64,000 nucleotides of DNA, taken from contig NZ_FQZU01000015.1 of assembly GCF_900142135.1 (NCBI RefSeq), positions 62,001-126,000 on the forward strand. The letters are read 5' to 3'. Made by a program: the position numbers and the translations under genes. This DNA comes from Desulfatibacillum alkenivorans DSM 16219 (GTDB lineage Bacteria > Desulfobacterota > Desulfobacteria > Desulfobacterales > Desulfatibacillaceae). Positions 17,959-26,966 of the stretch are shown in pieces; positions within the stretch are counted from its first letter, which is position 1; each line of letters opens with the position of its first letter. The notes beneath the pieces were generated by a model. The model was given only the letters and a program-made list of their open reading frames with translations, was not told where the DNA came from and did not search any database.

Positions 17959-19110
17959 ATGGCAAAAAGAGTGCTGCGGACGCCGTTGTGCGACATGCTG
18001 AACATCGACTATCCCATCTTAAGCGCAGGCATGGGGCCGACCCTGATCGGCGAACCCAACGGCGCGCCCGTGGAACTTGTGGTTGCTGTTTCCGAGGCGG
18101 GAGGCCTGGGGGTCCTGGGCGGCGCCGGATTCACTTTGGACGGCCTGCAGGAAGCTATCCGGGAAATCAAGGCGCAAACCGGCAAGCCTTTCGGCGTGGA
18201 CCTTTTGCTGCCGAAGAATTTGCCCGGAGGAACCATGACCGGGGGAAAGGAAAACCTCACCCTGGCCCAGGTGATCGAATTTTTGCCGAAAGAACATCTG
18301 GACTGGTTCCGAAAAGTGGAAAAGGAAATGGGTTTCCCCGCCCTGGAGGATTTGATGGTGAATAACGACACCACCACCATGAATCCCAAGGAAGCCGTGG
18401 CCATCTGCATTGAGGAAAGGGTCCCCCTGTTCGCAGCAGGTTTGGGCGATCCGGGATGGATGGTGGACGAAGCCCACGCCAGGGGCATGAAAGTCCTGGG
18501 CGTGGTGGGCAATGCAAAAAACGCCGGCCGGGTTTCCAAGTCCGGCGTGGATTTAATCGCCGCCCAGGGCCATGAAGGCGGAGGACATACCGGACGGGTG
18601 GGCACATTCGCTTTGCTGCCGCAAGCCATAGACGCCGCCTATCCCGTTCCGGTTCTCGCCGCGGGCGGCGTGGGCGACGGACGCGGCCTGGCGGCCGCCC
18701 TGGCCATGGGATGCATCGGCGTGTGGGTGGGAACCCGTTTTTTGGCCACCAACGAGGGCGGCGCCATGGATCTTTGCAAGCAGCGCATTGTGGAATCCAC
18801 GGACGAAGGCACCCGGGTCAGCAAGCTGTATACGGGAAAAACCTCCCGGGCCAATGTAACCCGGTTCCATGAACTGTGGGACTCCTCCGGCCTGGAAGCG
18901 CTTCCCTTTCCCTTCCAGGTGCTTCTGGCCTCCGCCCTTTTGGGCGGGCTCATCCGCTCCGGCCACGATGACCACGTGGGCGGCTTTGCAGGCCAGGTTT
19001 CCGGGCTGATTCACGAAATCAAGCCCGCGGCGCAGGTTGTGGAAGACATGGTGGAGCAGGCGGCGGATATACTTTCCCGCAAGCTGCCTTCCACGGTCAA
19101 AACCGCATAG
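17959..19110 (+). CDS. Nitronate monooxygenase-like FMN enzyme (2-nitropropane dioxygenase family)
   Basis: The 383-residue TIM-barrel protein carries LNIDYPILSAGMG, SEAGGLGVLGGAGFT, DLIAAQGHEGGGHTG and VPVLAAGGVGDGRGLAAALAMG, the FMN-binding and glycine-rich motifs of the NMO/enoyl-reductase-II family. In strict anaerobes these enzymes more often act as enoyl-thioester reductases or detoxify nitronates; the substrate is not determined. The ATG at 17959 is preferred to the GTG at 17935 because AAAGGAGG lies between them. It follows the thiolase-like gene by 20 bases. Confidence 0.88.
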   Translation: MAKRVLRTPLCDMLNIDYPILSAGMGPTLIGEPNGAPVELVVAVSEAGGLGVLGGAGFTLDGLQEAIREIKAQTGKPFGVDLLLPKNLPGGTMTGGKENLTLAQVIEFLPKEHLDWFRKVEKEMGFPALEDLMVNNDTTTMNPKEAVAICIEERVPLFAAGLGDPGWMVDEAHARGMKVLGVVGNAKNAGRVSKSGVDLIAAQGHEGGGHTGRVGTFALLPQAIDAAYPVPVLAAGGVGDGRGLAAALAMGCIGVWVGTRFLATNEGGAMDLCKQRIVESTDEGTRVSKLYTGKTSRANVTRFHELWDSSGLEALPFPFQVLLASALLGGLIRSGHDDHVGGFAGQVSGLIHEIKPAAQVVEDMVEQAADILSRKLPSTVKTA

Positions 19111-19164
19111 GAGGAAAAATCAAGAAAACTATTGTTAAAAGCCGGTAAACATTTTACACATATG

Positions 19165-19170
19165 TATAAT
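19165..19170 (+). promoter_or_regulatory. Possible -10 box before the acyl-CoA dehydrogenase gene
   Basis: A consensus TATAAT preceded directly by TG lies in the 120-base gap. No convincing -35 box is found, so this is tentative support for an extra promoter inside the operon. Confidence 0.3.
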
Positions 19171-19230
19171 CCGTAAACGAGTTGTGTTTGCCGATCACCC
19201 CCCAACATATAGGAAAGGAAGTAACTAAAA

Positions 19231-21051
19231 ATGGCTCAACAATTGGTTGACAGAAGAGACCTGGACTTTGTCCTGTGGGAGCAACTGGATTGCGAAGGCG
19301 AAATCCTCAAAAAGTACGACGCCTACAAGGAATTCAATAAAAAGACCTGCGATATGATCCTGAACGAAGCCAAGGCCTTGGCGGTGAAGGAACTCCTGCC
19401 CACCATGCAGGAAGGCGACAGGCAGGGCGTACGCTATGATAATAATGAAGTCAAGGTTCCGGACAGCTTTCATCGTCCCCACGAACTGCTGCTGGAAGGC
19501 GAATGGCAGAACCTGGGCGTAGATCCTGAAATGGGCGGCCAGGGCGCTCCCGCGTTCATCTCTTCGGCCACGGCTGAAATGTTCATGGCAGCCAGTTGGG
19601 CCTGCTATTCCTACGCCACCATGGGCAACGGAACCTCGGACATGATCGAGAAGTACGGCACCCAGGAGCAAAAGGACCTGTACATTCCCAAAATCACCAC
19701 CGGCGAATGGGGCGGCACCATGCTGCTGACCGAGCCCGACGCGGGAACCGACGTGGGCGCGCTCACCACCACCGCCGTGAAGAACGATGACGGCACCTAC
19801 TCCCTCACGGGCAACAAGATCTTCATCACCAACGGCGAACACGACCTGTGCGAAAACATCATCCATCCGGTCCTGGCCCGCATTGAAGGAGATCCTCCGG
19901 GAACCAAAGGCATCTCCATTTTTATCGTGCCCAAGTTCTTTGTGAATCCCGACGGCTCCCTGGGCGACCGCAACGACATCCTTTGCACCGGCGTGGAGCA
20001 CAAGCACGGCATCAAGGCCAGCGCCACCTGCCAGATGTCCATGGGCTCCAAGGGCAAGTGCATCGGCTTTCTGCTGGGCAAGGAACGCGAAGGCATGAAG
20101 GTCATGTTCAACATGATGAACCACGCCCGCATGGCCACCGGCCTCCAGGCCATGGCTTACGCCTCCGCCTCCTACCTGGACGCCCTCAACTACGCCAGGG
20201 ACAGGATCCAGGGCCGCAGCATAGACGACATGGCCAACCACGGGGCTCCTCCGGTCGCCATCATCAACCACCCGGACGTCCGCCGCAACCTGTTGTGGAT
20301 GAAGTCCTACGTGAGCGGTTTCCGCAGTTTTTTTCAATACACCTCCCTCGTCGCCACCAAGGCGGCCATGGCCGAGGACGAAGAGGAACGGAAGCTCAAC
20401 AACGGCCTGTTCGAACTCATGACGCCCCTGATCAAGGCCTACCTGTCCGACCTGGGCTACGAAGTCTGCGTTCAGGGCATCCAGGTGTACGGCGGCGTGG
20501 GTTTTTGCCAGGACTTCCTGGCCGAGCAGTACGCCCGCGACTGCAAGATCACCTCCATCTACGAAGGCACCAGCGGCATCCAGGCCATGGACCTTTTGGG
20601 CCGCAAGCTGGGCATGGAAAAAGGCAAGGTCTTCATGGCTTTCATGGGCGAAGTGGGCAAGACCATCGCCAAGGTCAAGGGACAGGAAGAGCTCAAGGGC
20701 CTGGCCGGGGATCTGGAAGCCGCTCTCAACCGTCTGGGCGAGACGGCCATGCATCTGGGCAAAACCGCCATGTCTCCGGATTTTAAGGCAGCCTTCGCCC
20801 ACGCCCTGCCTTTCCTCTATGTCATGGGCGACGTGATCATGGCATGGATGCTCCTGTGGCGCGCCTCCGTGGCCGTGGAAAAACTGGCCGGCAAGGTCAA
20901 GAAAAAGGACGAGGCCTTCTACACGGGCCAGATCAAGACCGCCGAATTCTTCATCCAGAGCCTGCTGCCCATCACTCAGGGCAAGATGAACGCCATTTTC
21001 AACACCAGCAAGGCGGCCATTGAAATGCCGGACGACGGATACGGAATCTAA
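19231..21051 (+). CDS. Acyl-CoA dehydrogenase (long form)
   Basis: The 606-residue FAD enzyme matches the extended acyl-CoA dehydrogenase group (DmdC/FadE-like with a C-terminal extension): MLLTEPDAGTDVGAL contacts FAD and substrate, IFITNGEHDL follows, and SIYEGTSGIQAMDLLGRKL contains the probable catalytic base Glu445. It oxidises an acyl-CoA to the trans-2-enoyl-CoA and passes electrons to ETF. Chain-length preference cannot be read. GGAAAGGAAG precedes the ATG. It closes the TetR-led module and is followed by a strong terminator. Confidence 0.93.
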   Translation: MAQQLVDRRDLDFVLWEQLDCEGEILKKYDAYKEFNKKTCDMILNEAKALAVKELLPTMQEGDRQGVRYDNNEVKVPDSFHRPHELLLEGEWQNLGVDPEMGGQGAPAFISSATAEMFMAASWACYSYATMGNGTSDMIEKYGTQEQKDLYIPKITTGEWGGTMLLTEPDAGTDVGALTTTAVKNDDGTYSLTGNKIFITNGEHDLCENIIHPVLARIEGDPPGTKGISIFIVPKFFVNPDGSLGDRNDILCTGVEHKHGIKASATCQMSMGSKGKCIGFLLGKEREGMKVMFNMMNHARMATGLQAMAYASASYLDALNYARDRIQGRSIDDMANHGAPPVAIINHPDVRRNLLWMKSYVSGFRSFFQYTSLVATKAAMAEDEEERKLNNGLFELMTPLIKAYLSDLGYEVCVQGIQVYGGVGFCQDFLAEQYARDCKITSIYEGTSGIQAMDLLGRKLGMEKGKVFMAFMGEVGKTIAKVKGQEELKGLAGDLEAALNRLGETAMHLGKTAMSPDFKAAFAHALPFLYVMGDVIMAWMLLWRASVAVEKLAGKVKKKDEAFYTGQIKTAEFFIQSLLPITQGKMNAIFNTSKAAIEMPDDGYGI

Positions 21052-21077
21052 TTCCCAATCCATAGAGCGATACAACA

Positions 21078-21117
21078 GGGGCGGTTCCTTTTTTAAAAAA
21101 AGGAGCCGCCCTTTTTG
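21078..21117 (+). terminator. Intrinsic terminator after the acyl-CoA dehydrogenase gene
   Basis: GGGCGGTTCCTTTTTT pairs with AAAAAAAGGAGCCGCCC (one G-U pair), and a T run follows. The symmetrical A/T flanks mean it could act in both directions. Confidence 0.85.
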
Positions 21118-21706
21118 TTTGAATGGGGTCAAATCTACGTTTGACGTTTGAGCCCCAGGTTGACGAATCCGCCTTCAATGACAGGGCGGCCGCGGCGGCG
21201 CAGTTTGCTGCCTGGGCGCGTCAGCGCAGTAGGTGCGGCCTGCTTGACAATTGAAACCCAAAATATCGTGCGGACGAGTGATCCATTCAAAACCGAACAA
21301 AAACAGGAATTCCATCAACGCCATTCGCCCGCCGGCCATCTTTACGTTGATGGTTCTTTATGGGGCGCGCTGGTGGGCTGGTGGGATCGGAGACTCATCC
21401 CCTGCAAAAGGCAGGGCCGCACCCTTCCCGGGAGCGGCGTTTCCAGGGTTTTTCAGGGATTACATGCGACCTTCACTCTGCCAATCTGTGCAATTTTAGA
21501 TAGGCAATAAACTGATTCGCCATAAAAAAGAAACCATGTTTTTCTTTACTGGAAAAAGATAATTCGATACCATATGTACAAAATCACACAAACATAGCGG
21601 CGTTAGATCTGTCATTTGCCATTATTTGCTTATCCTTCGCTTTTTTGTCGTCAAGCCCGGAACGAGCAGAATAAAGGGCGGCATGCAGCCCTGTAAATAG
21701 GTGACC
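21118..21706. other. Gene-free region before the hybrid kinase
   Basis: Apart from the REP-like palindrome at 21125-21156, I find no coding sequence with family resemblance. A minor hairpin CCCTGC-AAAA-GCAGGG lies near 21402-21418. The right half (21500-21650) is A+T-rich and probably holds the kinase promoter. Confidence 0.4.
21125..21156. repeat. REP-like palindrome
   Basis: GGGGTCAAATC-TACG-TTTGAC is followed by GTTTGAGCCCC, giving nested inverted arms GTCAAA/TTTGAC and GGGG/CCCC. The word GGGGTCAAATCTACGTTTGAC resembles REP sequences that accompany Y1 (RAYT) transposases in many proteobacteria. It is a single copy here. Confidence 0.5.
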
Positions 21707-24700
21707 ATGTCTCATAAACCCTCTTATGAAGAGCTGGAAAAGCGGGTCCTTTCTTTGCAGCGCGACAATAGCCGATTGCGGGAGAGCGAAAGCCGCTGGC
21801 GGCTATTAATGGACCATGCTCCAGGGTTGATATGCACTTTTTTGCCTGACGGCGAGATTGTTCACGTCAATCAGGCCTACTGCACTTCATTTAACAAGGC
21901 TTATGCCGAGCTTGTGGGCTCCTCCTTTCTTTTGCTTCTTCCTGAGCCGGACAGGGAGGCGGTTCTGGAAAATATTCATGCTCTCACGCGAGAGAACCCT
22001 ACCATGTCTCACGAGCATCAGGTGATCGCCGCGGACGGGTCCGTCCGTTGGCAGAGGTGGACCAACAGGGCCTTTTTCAACTCCAACGGCGAGGCGGAGA
22101 TCTACCAGGCTGTCGGCGAAGACGTCACTGAGCGGAAGCTGGCGGCTCAGGCCGTTCTCGCGGAACGCAAAAGGTTTGAAGATGTTTTGGAGAAGTTTCC
22201 CTACGGCGTTTGCGTGGTGGACGAAAGCAGGCGGATCGAATTCGTCAACGCAAAAATCAGAACGGAATTCGGGGACCCCGGCGTCTTGCTGTGCCATCAA
22301 TATTTTGAAGACATGCCGGGCTTGTGCCCGGCGTGCAGGACCGGGACGGCGTTCCAGGAAGAGTTTTGCAGAATGGAATGGCGCTCCCCGGAAAAAGACC
22401 GCCATTACGAGGTTTATGACATTCCTTTAAAAAGTGAGAACGGTTCCAAGTCGCGGGTTCAGGTTTTTAATGACATAACGGAACAAAAGCAGGCGGAAAG
22501 CTCTCTGCGGGAAAGCGAGGCCAAGTATCGGGCGCTTGTGGAAAACGCCGGCGAAGCCATCTACATTGTGCAGAAGGGCGTGATTAAGTTTGTGAACGCC
22601 AAGGCGGGGGAACTCACCGGCGTGGACGCCCAGGGCCTGCTGGCCAGGGACATGGAGGACTTCATTCATCCCGAAGACCAGGCCCTGGTGACGGAAAGGC
22701 ATGCACAACGGTTGCGGGGCGAGGCTCCGCCTTCCAGCTATTCCTTCCGGCTGGTCCATGCTTCCGGCGAGATTCGCTGGGTGGAGTTGAGCGTCACCCC
22801 CATAGAATGGGAAGGCAAGCCGGCCACGCTCAATTTTTTGCGGGACATATCGGACAGAAAGAAGGCGGAGGGCGAGATAATAGAGCGCGAGAAACGGTTT
22901 CGCGCCACCCTGGACAACATGCTGGAAGGCTGCCAGATTATCGGTTTTGATTGGTCCTATATTTACCTGAACGACGCAGCCGCCAACCACGGACGCATGC
23001 ACAAGGAGGATATGACCGGAAAAAGCATGCTGGAACTGTATCCGGGAATAGAGCAGACCCAAATTTTCGCCCTGATGCAGGACGGCATGATCAATCGCGT
23101 CTCCCATCAGGTGGAGAACGAGTTTTATTACGGAAACGGGTCGAAACGGTGGTTTGAATTGAGCATTCAGCCTGTTCCGGAGGGGATTTTCGTCCTTTCC
23201 ATTGACGTGACGGAAAAGAAATGGGCGGAGCATTCGCTGAAAGAGAGCGAGAGCCGTTTCAGAACCCTGTTTGAGCAGTCGCCCATAGGCATCATTATGG
23301 CGGCGCCCAACGGATTTCCAATACGCTCCAACAAGGCCCTGCGTGAGCTGGTGGGCTATACGGAAGAGGAAATTTGCTCGCGTTCTTTTCTTGAATGGAC
23401 CCATCCGGATGAAAGGGAGGCTAGCCAGCGGCTTATTAAAAGCATCGCTGCGGGCGAGTACGATCGCAAAATCATGGAAAAGCGCTATCTGCATAAGAAC
23501 GGAGACATGGTCTGGGGACGAACGGCGGTTACGGCTGTGAGAAACAGCGCCGGGGCGGTGGAATACTTCATCGCCATGGTTGAAGACATTACGGAAAGCA
23601 AGATGGCTGAGCAAGTCCTGCAAGACAGTGAGAACCGTTACCGCAGCCTGTTCATGCACTCTCCGGACGCAGTGTTCGCCGCTCTGGACGGCGAGGTTTC
23701 CCTGGTAAATCAGGCCTGCCTGAGTCTTTTCGGCGCACAAAAGGATGAGGACATTGTGGGCAAGCCCATTCTCGATCTGGTCGCCCCCGAGTTCCGGGCT
23801 CTGGCAGCAAAAAGGAGGGACATCCTGGATGCGGAGGGCCGCCCCCTGCCGCTTGCCGAAATGCAGGTGCTTCGGATGGACGGCAAGCCCGTGGACGTGG
23901 AAGTTCTGACCTCCGCCTTTCCCATGGGAGACGCCATGGCGACTCATGTGATTTTACGCGATATCTCGGCGCGGAAAAACATGGAAAAGGAAAAGGAGCA
24001 ACTGCAGGAGCAGCTTTCACAGTCGCAGAAACTGGAGTCCGTAGGACGCCTTGCGGGCGGCGTGGCCCACGACTTGAACAACCTGCTTTCCCCCATCATC
24101 GGTTTCGGCGAGATCTTATCCGACGACCTGGAGCCGGATGACCCCAAGCGGGAGGCGGTGGAAGAAATCCTCGGCGCAGGCTTGAGAGCGAGAAACCTGG
24201 TGCGCCAGCTTTTGGCTTTCAGCCGGAAGCAGACCCTTGAGTTCAAGCCATTGGATATCTCACAAACCCTTGGGGCGTTTAAAAATCTATTACGCCGCAC
24301 TATTCCGGAAGATATTGAGATCAAGGTGGTTTCTTCAGAGAAGGTTTTGCCGGTCATGGCCGATGCAGGGCAGATGGAACAAGTGATTATGAACCTGGCG
24401 GTGAATGCGGCCGACGCCATGCCCAACGGCGGGGTGCTGACTCTGGAAACCGGCATGGCGGATCTGGATGCTGACTACGCCAAACTGCATTCCGAAGTTC
24501 AGCCGGGACGGTATGCGGCCCTGGTCATCAGCGACACCGGCCAGGGCATGGATCAGGCTGCCCGGGAAAGGGCGTTTGAACCTTTTTTCTCCACCAAAGG
24601 AAAACGCGGCACCGGCCTGGGACTTGCTACGGTATATGGAATCGTCAAGCAGCACGGGGGGAGCATCTGGCTGTACAGCGAGGAAGGGCAGGGCGCCACG

Positions 24701-25150
24701 TTCAAGATTTACCTGCCGGTTGCGGAAGAAAGCCGTCCTGCGGACGAGCCTGAAAAAAAGGCTGTCATCAAGCTGAACGGGGACGAAACAATCCTGTTGG
24801 TGGAGGATAATGCAAACGTCCTGCATCTTGCCGGAACCATCCTAAAGCGAAGAGGCTACAAAACCCTTGCAGCGAAAGGCAGCGCCGAGGCCCTGGAGAT
24901 CATTAAGTCCGGCAAGGAGCCCATCCACCTGCTTCTCACGGACGTGGTCATGCCAGAAATGAACGGAAGGCAGCTTTATACCAAAGCCCTGGAAATGCTG
25001 CCGGCTTTGAAAGTGCTTTATATGTCCGGCTACACGGACAACGTCATCGCCCATAGAGGGGTGCTGGACGAAGGGGTGCAGTTCATCCAGAAGCCCTTTT
25101 CCGGCAAAGGGCTGGCCGAAAAAATCCGAAAAATTCTTGATGAAAAATAA
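21707..25150 (+). CDS. Hybrid histidine kinase with six PAS domains and a receiver domain
   Basis: The protein of about 1147 residues begins with a short coiled coil (YEELEKRVLSLQ) and then has six PAS/PAC units at roughly 25-145, 150-265, 270-385, 390-505, 510-630 and 635-755. A HisKA domain follows (GRLAGGVAHDLNNLLSPI, phospho-acceptor His788), then HATPase_c (NLAVNAADAMPNGG, DTGQGM, GTGLGLATVYGIVKQHGG) and a receiver domain with Asp1079 (LLLTDVVMPEMNG). No membrane helix is seen, so it senses cytosolic signals. PAS2 contains LCPACRTG, a possible metal or redox Cys pair. No output regulator is adjacent. GTG at 21701 is an alternative start. Confidence 0.92.
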   Translation: MSHKPSYEELEKRVLSLQRDNSRLRESESRWRLLMDHAPGLICTFLPDGEIVHVNQAYCTSFNKAYAELVGSSFLLLLPEPDREAVLENIHALTRENPTMSHEHQVIAADGSVRWQRWTNRAFFNSNGEAEIYQAVGEDVTERKLAAQAVLAERKRFEDVLEKFPYGVCVVDESRRIEFVNAKIRTEFGDPGVLLCHQYFEDMPGLCPACRTGTAFQEEFCRMEWRSPEKDRHYEVYDIPLKSENGSKSRVQVFNDITEQKQAESSLRESEAKYRALVENAGEAIYIVQKGVIKFVNAKAGELTGVDAQGLLARDMEDFIHPEDQALVTERHAQRLRGEAPPSSYSFRLVHASGEIRWVELSVTPIEWEGKPATLNFLRDISDRKKAEGEIIEREKRFRATLDNMLEGCQIIGFDWSYIYLNDAAANHGRMHKEDMTGKSMLELYPGIEQTQIFALMQDGMINRVSHQVENEFYYGNGSKRWFELSIQPVPEGIFVLSIDVTEKKWAEHSLKESESRFRTLFEQSPIGIIMAAPNGFPIRSNKALRELVGYTEEEICSRSFLEWTHPDEREASQRLIKSIAAGEYDRKIMEKRYLHKNGDMVWGRTAVTAVRNSAGAVEYFIAMVEDITESKMAEQVLQDSENRYRSLFMHSPDAVFAALDGEVSLVNQACLSLFGAQKDEDIVGKPILDLVAPEFRALAAKRRDILDAEGRPLPLAEMQVLRMDGKPVDVEVLTSAFPMGDAMATHVILRDISARKNMEKEKEQLQEQLSQSQKLESVGRLAGGVAHDLNNLLSPIIGFGEILSDDLEPDDPKREAVEEILGAGLRARNLVRQLLAFSRKQTLEFKPLDISQTLGAFKNLLRRTIPEDIEIKVVSSEKVLPVMADAGQMEQVIMNLAVNAADAMPNGGVLTLETGMADLDADYAKLHSEVQPGRYAALVISDTGQGMDQAARERAFEPFFSTKGKRGTGLGLATVYGIVKQHGGSIWLYSEEGQGATFKIYLPVAEESRPADEPEKKAVIKLNGDETILLVEDNANVLHLAGTILKRRGYKTLAAKGSAEALEIIKSGKEPIHLLLTDVVMPEMNGRQLYTKALEMLPALKVLYMSGYTDNVIAHRGVLDEGVQFIQKPFSGKGLAEKIRKILDEK

Positions 25151-25334
25151 TTTCCCCAAGAATGATTTCTTTCAACCCGTCAATCAAGGCTTGTGGCGCC
25201 CTTAAGCAAGAATGCGTTGCGAACGGGGCGTCATGTATTAAGTTTTTGTTGGCGTCATTGGAATCGATTTGGTATGGTGTAAACAACGCTACTACATTAT
25301 GAAGCATAAGAAGCCTTGAAAGGGCTTGGTATAT

Positions 25335-25862
25335 ATGTCTCTGAAAATATTGAGTTTGATTATAATTGTTTTGGCGGTCGTCCTTATTGCGGCCTGTGGG
25401 TTTATACTGCGTTTGCGTAAGCCGTTAAGCGCCAGGCTCAGTTCCATGGGGGGGATTTTCGACTTTGGCGCCAAGGTGCGCGGCGTGTATCCGCCCTTTG
25501 TGGAGGGGATGTGCGGCGCTTATTATATGCGTTTCAGGTTCGTTCCGGGCAAGCGGTTTAAAGGAATTGTGTCCGCCAAGATTGAAATTCCCGTGGATTC
25601 CCAGGTTGTCTGGACCTTCACCCCGGACGACATTGAAAACGGCGACCCCCAAGCCTTTGGGGCGTCTTTGGACTCCTTTAAAGCCCTGGCGAATATGGAG
25701 GGTTTTGAGGCCGTGCATATGGAAAAAGAGCTTCTTACCGCTGTTTTTTCGGCGGAAAAGGCGGGAGGGGAACTGGAACTGCAAAATGTTCCGGCTATGC
25801 GGCGGCGGGTTGTGGCCATGGGCAAGCTGGCCAGAAAATTAGGCTGCATGGCTAAATTATAA
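25335..25862 (+). CDS. Membrane-anchored protein of unknown function
   Basis: The 175-residue protein opens with one hydrophobic helix (LSLIIIVLAVVLIAACGFIL) and then a short basic stretch, leaving a domain of about 140 residues whose side of the membrane is uncertain. The body (AYYMRFRFVPGKRFKGIVSAKIEIP) looks like alternating beta strands. The Cys in the helix lacks a normal lipobox, so a lipoprotein is unlikely. I do not recognise the family. The ATG at 25335 is chosen over a TTG nine bases upstream; the ribosome-binding site is weak for both. Confidence 0.6.
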   Translation: MSLKILSLIIIVLAVVLIAACGFILRLRKPLSARLSSMGGIFDFGAKVRGVYPPFVEGMCGAYYMRFRFVPGKRFKGIVSAKIEIPVDSQVVWTFTPDDIENGDPQAFGASLDSFKALANMEGFEAVHMEKELLTAVFSAEKAGGELELQNVPAMRRRVVAMGKLARKLGCMAKL

Positions 25863-25896
25863 AAAAGGTTGCGTAGCGGTTGATGTTATGCTACCA

Positions 25897-25913
25897 AGGC
25901 GGATGCTCCGCCT
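25897..25913 (+). other. Hairpin in the region upstream of rpsU
   Basis: AGGCGGA-TGC-TCCGCCT is a perfect 7-bp stem with a 3-base loop and no T run. It could end the preceding transcript or be part of a structured leader of rpsU. Confidence 0.4.
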
Positions 25914-25967
25914 AGGAGTATGGCCGTTCGTTTTGTTGCGGGCCAACGCGCAAATTATTGGGTGCGG

Positions 25968-26007
25968 ACCGTAAAGGCTGTTTTTTCGAGTCTTTACGGT
26001 TTTTTTG
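25968..26007 (+). terminator. Terminator or attenuator upstream of rpsU
   Basis: ACCGTAAAG (25968-25976) pairs with CTTTACGGT (25992-26000) across a 15-base loop, followed by seven Ts. It lies 105 bases after the unknown membrane-protein gene and 118 before rpsU. It could end the first gene or attenuate the second. Confidence 0.55.
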
Positions 26008-26124
26008 CTGCCCCGAAACCAAGGAACGAAGGCCGAAATGATCGGCAGAGGATGAAGTTTTTTTGCAATTATGAGCGCAGACGGGAATCTAAACCCGAAA
26101 GCCTGAAATATAAGGAGGTACAAT

Positions 26125-26325
26125 TTGCAGGTTACAGTTCAAGACAATCAACTGGAAAGAGCCGTTAAGGTCCTTAAAAAGATGCTCCGCAAGGAAGGCG
26201 TCCTCACCCAGCTCAAAGAAAAACGCTTTTACGAAAAACCCAGTGTGAAAAAACGCCGTAAAAGGGCGAAAGCCGCTAAAAGAAGGCGCAGGATTGAACT
26301 TCGGGCTAATCAAAGGCGCCGTTAA
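26125..26325 (+). CDS. rpsU: 30S ribosomal protein bS21
   Basis: The 66-residue, very basic protein has the S21 pattern: QDNQLERAVKVLKKMLRKEG at the N terminus and a KKRRKRAKAAKRRRR tail that contacts 16S rRNA. The start is TTG at 26125, backed by a strong AAGGAGG site with about 6 bases of spacing; there is no ATG in frame nearby. A weak start codon under a strong site suggests fixed translational output. Confidence 0.95.
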   Translation: MQVTVQDNQLERAVKVLKKMLRKEGVLTQLKEKRFYEKPSVKKRRKRAKAAKRRRRIELRANQRRR

Positions 26326-26426
26326 CAGGACCGCGCTTTTACACAGCCTTGCTGGGCGGCTCGGGCGGGGCGCCGTTTGATTCAATGGCGCCGCCCGCAC
26401 CAGCCGAATTGAGCAGGAGGATTGAC

Positions 26427-26942
26427 ATGGCAATGAACACTGTCTGGGGGGATTATCAGATTCCATCAGACATTATTGCGCCTGGGGCTCTGTCCACGGC
26501 GAAATCCGTGAGTCTGACAGAAACCAAAGACCTGCGGAAGGAAGACCCCTGCCATGTCATGAAAAAAATCCGCCAGGGAGGCGGGCCCTCCCTGGGCGCT
26601 TACATGAGCGATCGCCCGGTGGCCGATATTCTGCATCAAGCAGCTTCCCAGGCCTTTGAGATTGCAGGCAATGCAAAATCGCCGGGGCGGGCGGAGTTGA
26701 ATCTCTGCTTAAAAATTCAGTCTCTCGACTTTAACGTATTGGTGGGTTTCGCCCAAGGCATGCTTAAATGCATTATCCAGGCGCAGGCCGTGTTCACGGA
26801 CGCTTCTTCCGGCAAGGTCGTCTGGGAAGGAATTTGCGAAGGCGCGGGCAGAACCGGAACCGGAGACTTGGTCAAATCCGCCTTTACTTCCGCATTGAAA
26901 GATTTTATCCAAAACCTGTCGGCCTGCCCCGGATTCAAATAG
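26427..26942 (+). CDS. Unknown soluble protein, YajG-like pattern
   Basis: The 171-residue protein starts at ATG 26427 with AGGAGG six bases upstream; the frame is open further up but has no site there. The C-terminal two thirds (ILHQAASQAFEIAG, LNLCLKIQSLDFNV, AQAVFTDASSGKVVWEG) follow the rhythm of YajG/LptE-like lipoproteins that assemble in the periplasm, yet no signal peptide or lipobox is seen, so the location is unclear. The family link is weak. Confidence 0.6.
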   Translation: MAMNTVWGDYQIPSDIIAPGALSTAKSVSLTETKDLRKEDPCHVMKKIRQGGGPSLGAYMSDRPVADILHQAASQAFEIAGNAKSPGRAELNLCLKIQSLDFNVLVGFAQGMLKCIIQAQAVFTDASSGKVVWEGICEGAGRTGTGDLVKSAFTSALKDFIQNLSACPGFK

Positions 26943-26966
26943 GTTAACGGAGCAAGCCGGCGTCTT

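Noticed and set aside
19225-21132. A 635-residue open frame opposite the acyl-CoA dehydrogenase
   Set aside because: It is the antisense shadow of a gene with intact catalytic motifs; the many G, H and V residues are typical of such shadows.
21330-21420. A possible riboswitch before the hybrid kinase
   Set aside because: There is only one small hairpin (CCCTGC/GCAGGG). The conserved cores of known riboswitch classes are not found, and the next gene is a kinase.
21148-21510. A 120-residue open frame after the acyl-CoA dehydrogenase
   Set aside because: It starts in a REP-like palindrome, lacks a ribosome-binding site and shows no resemblance to any protein.
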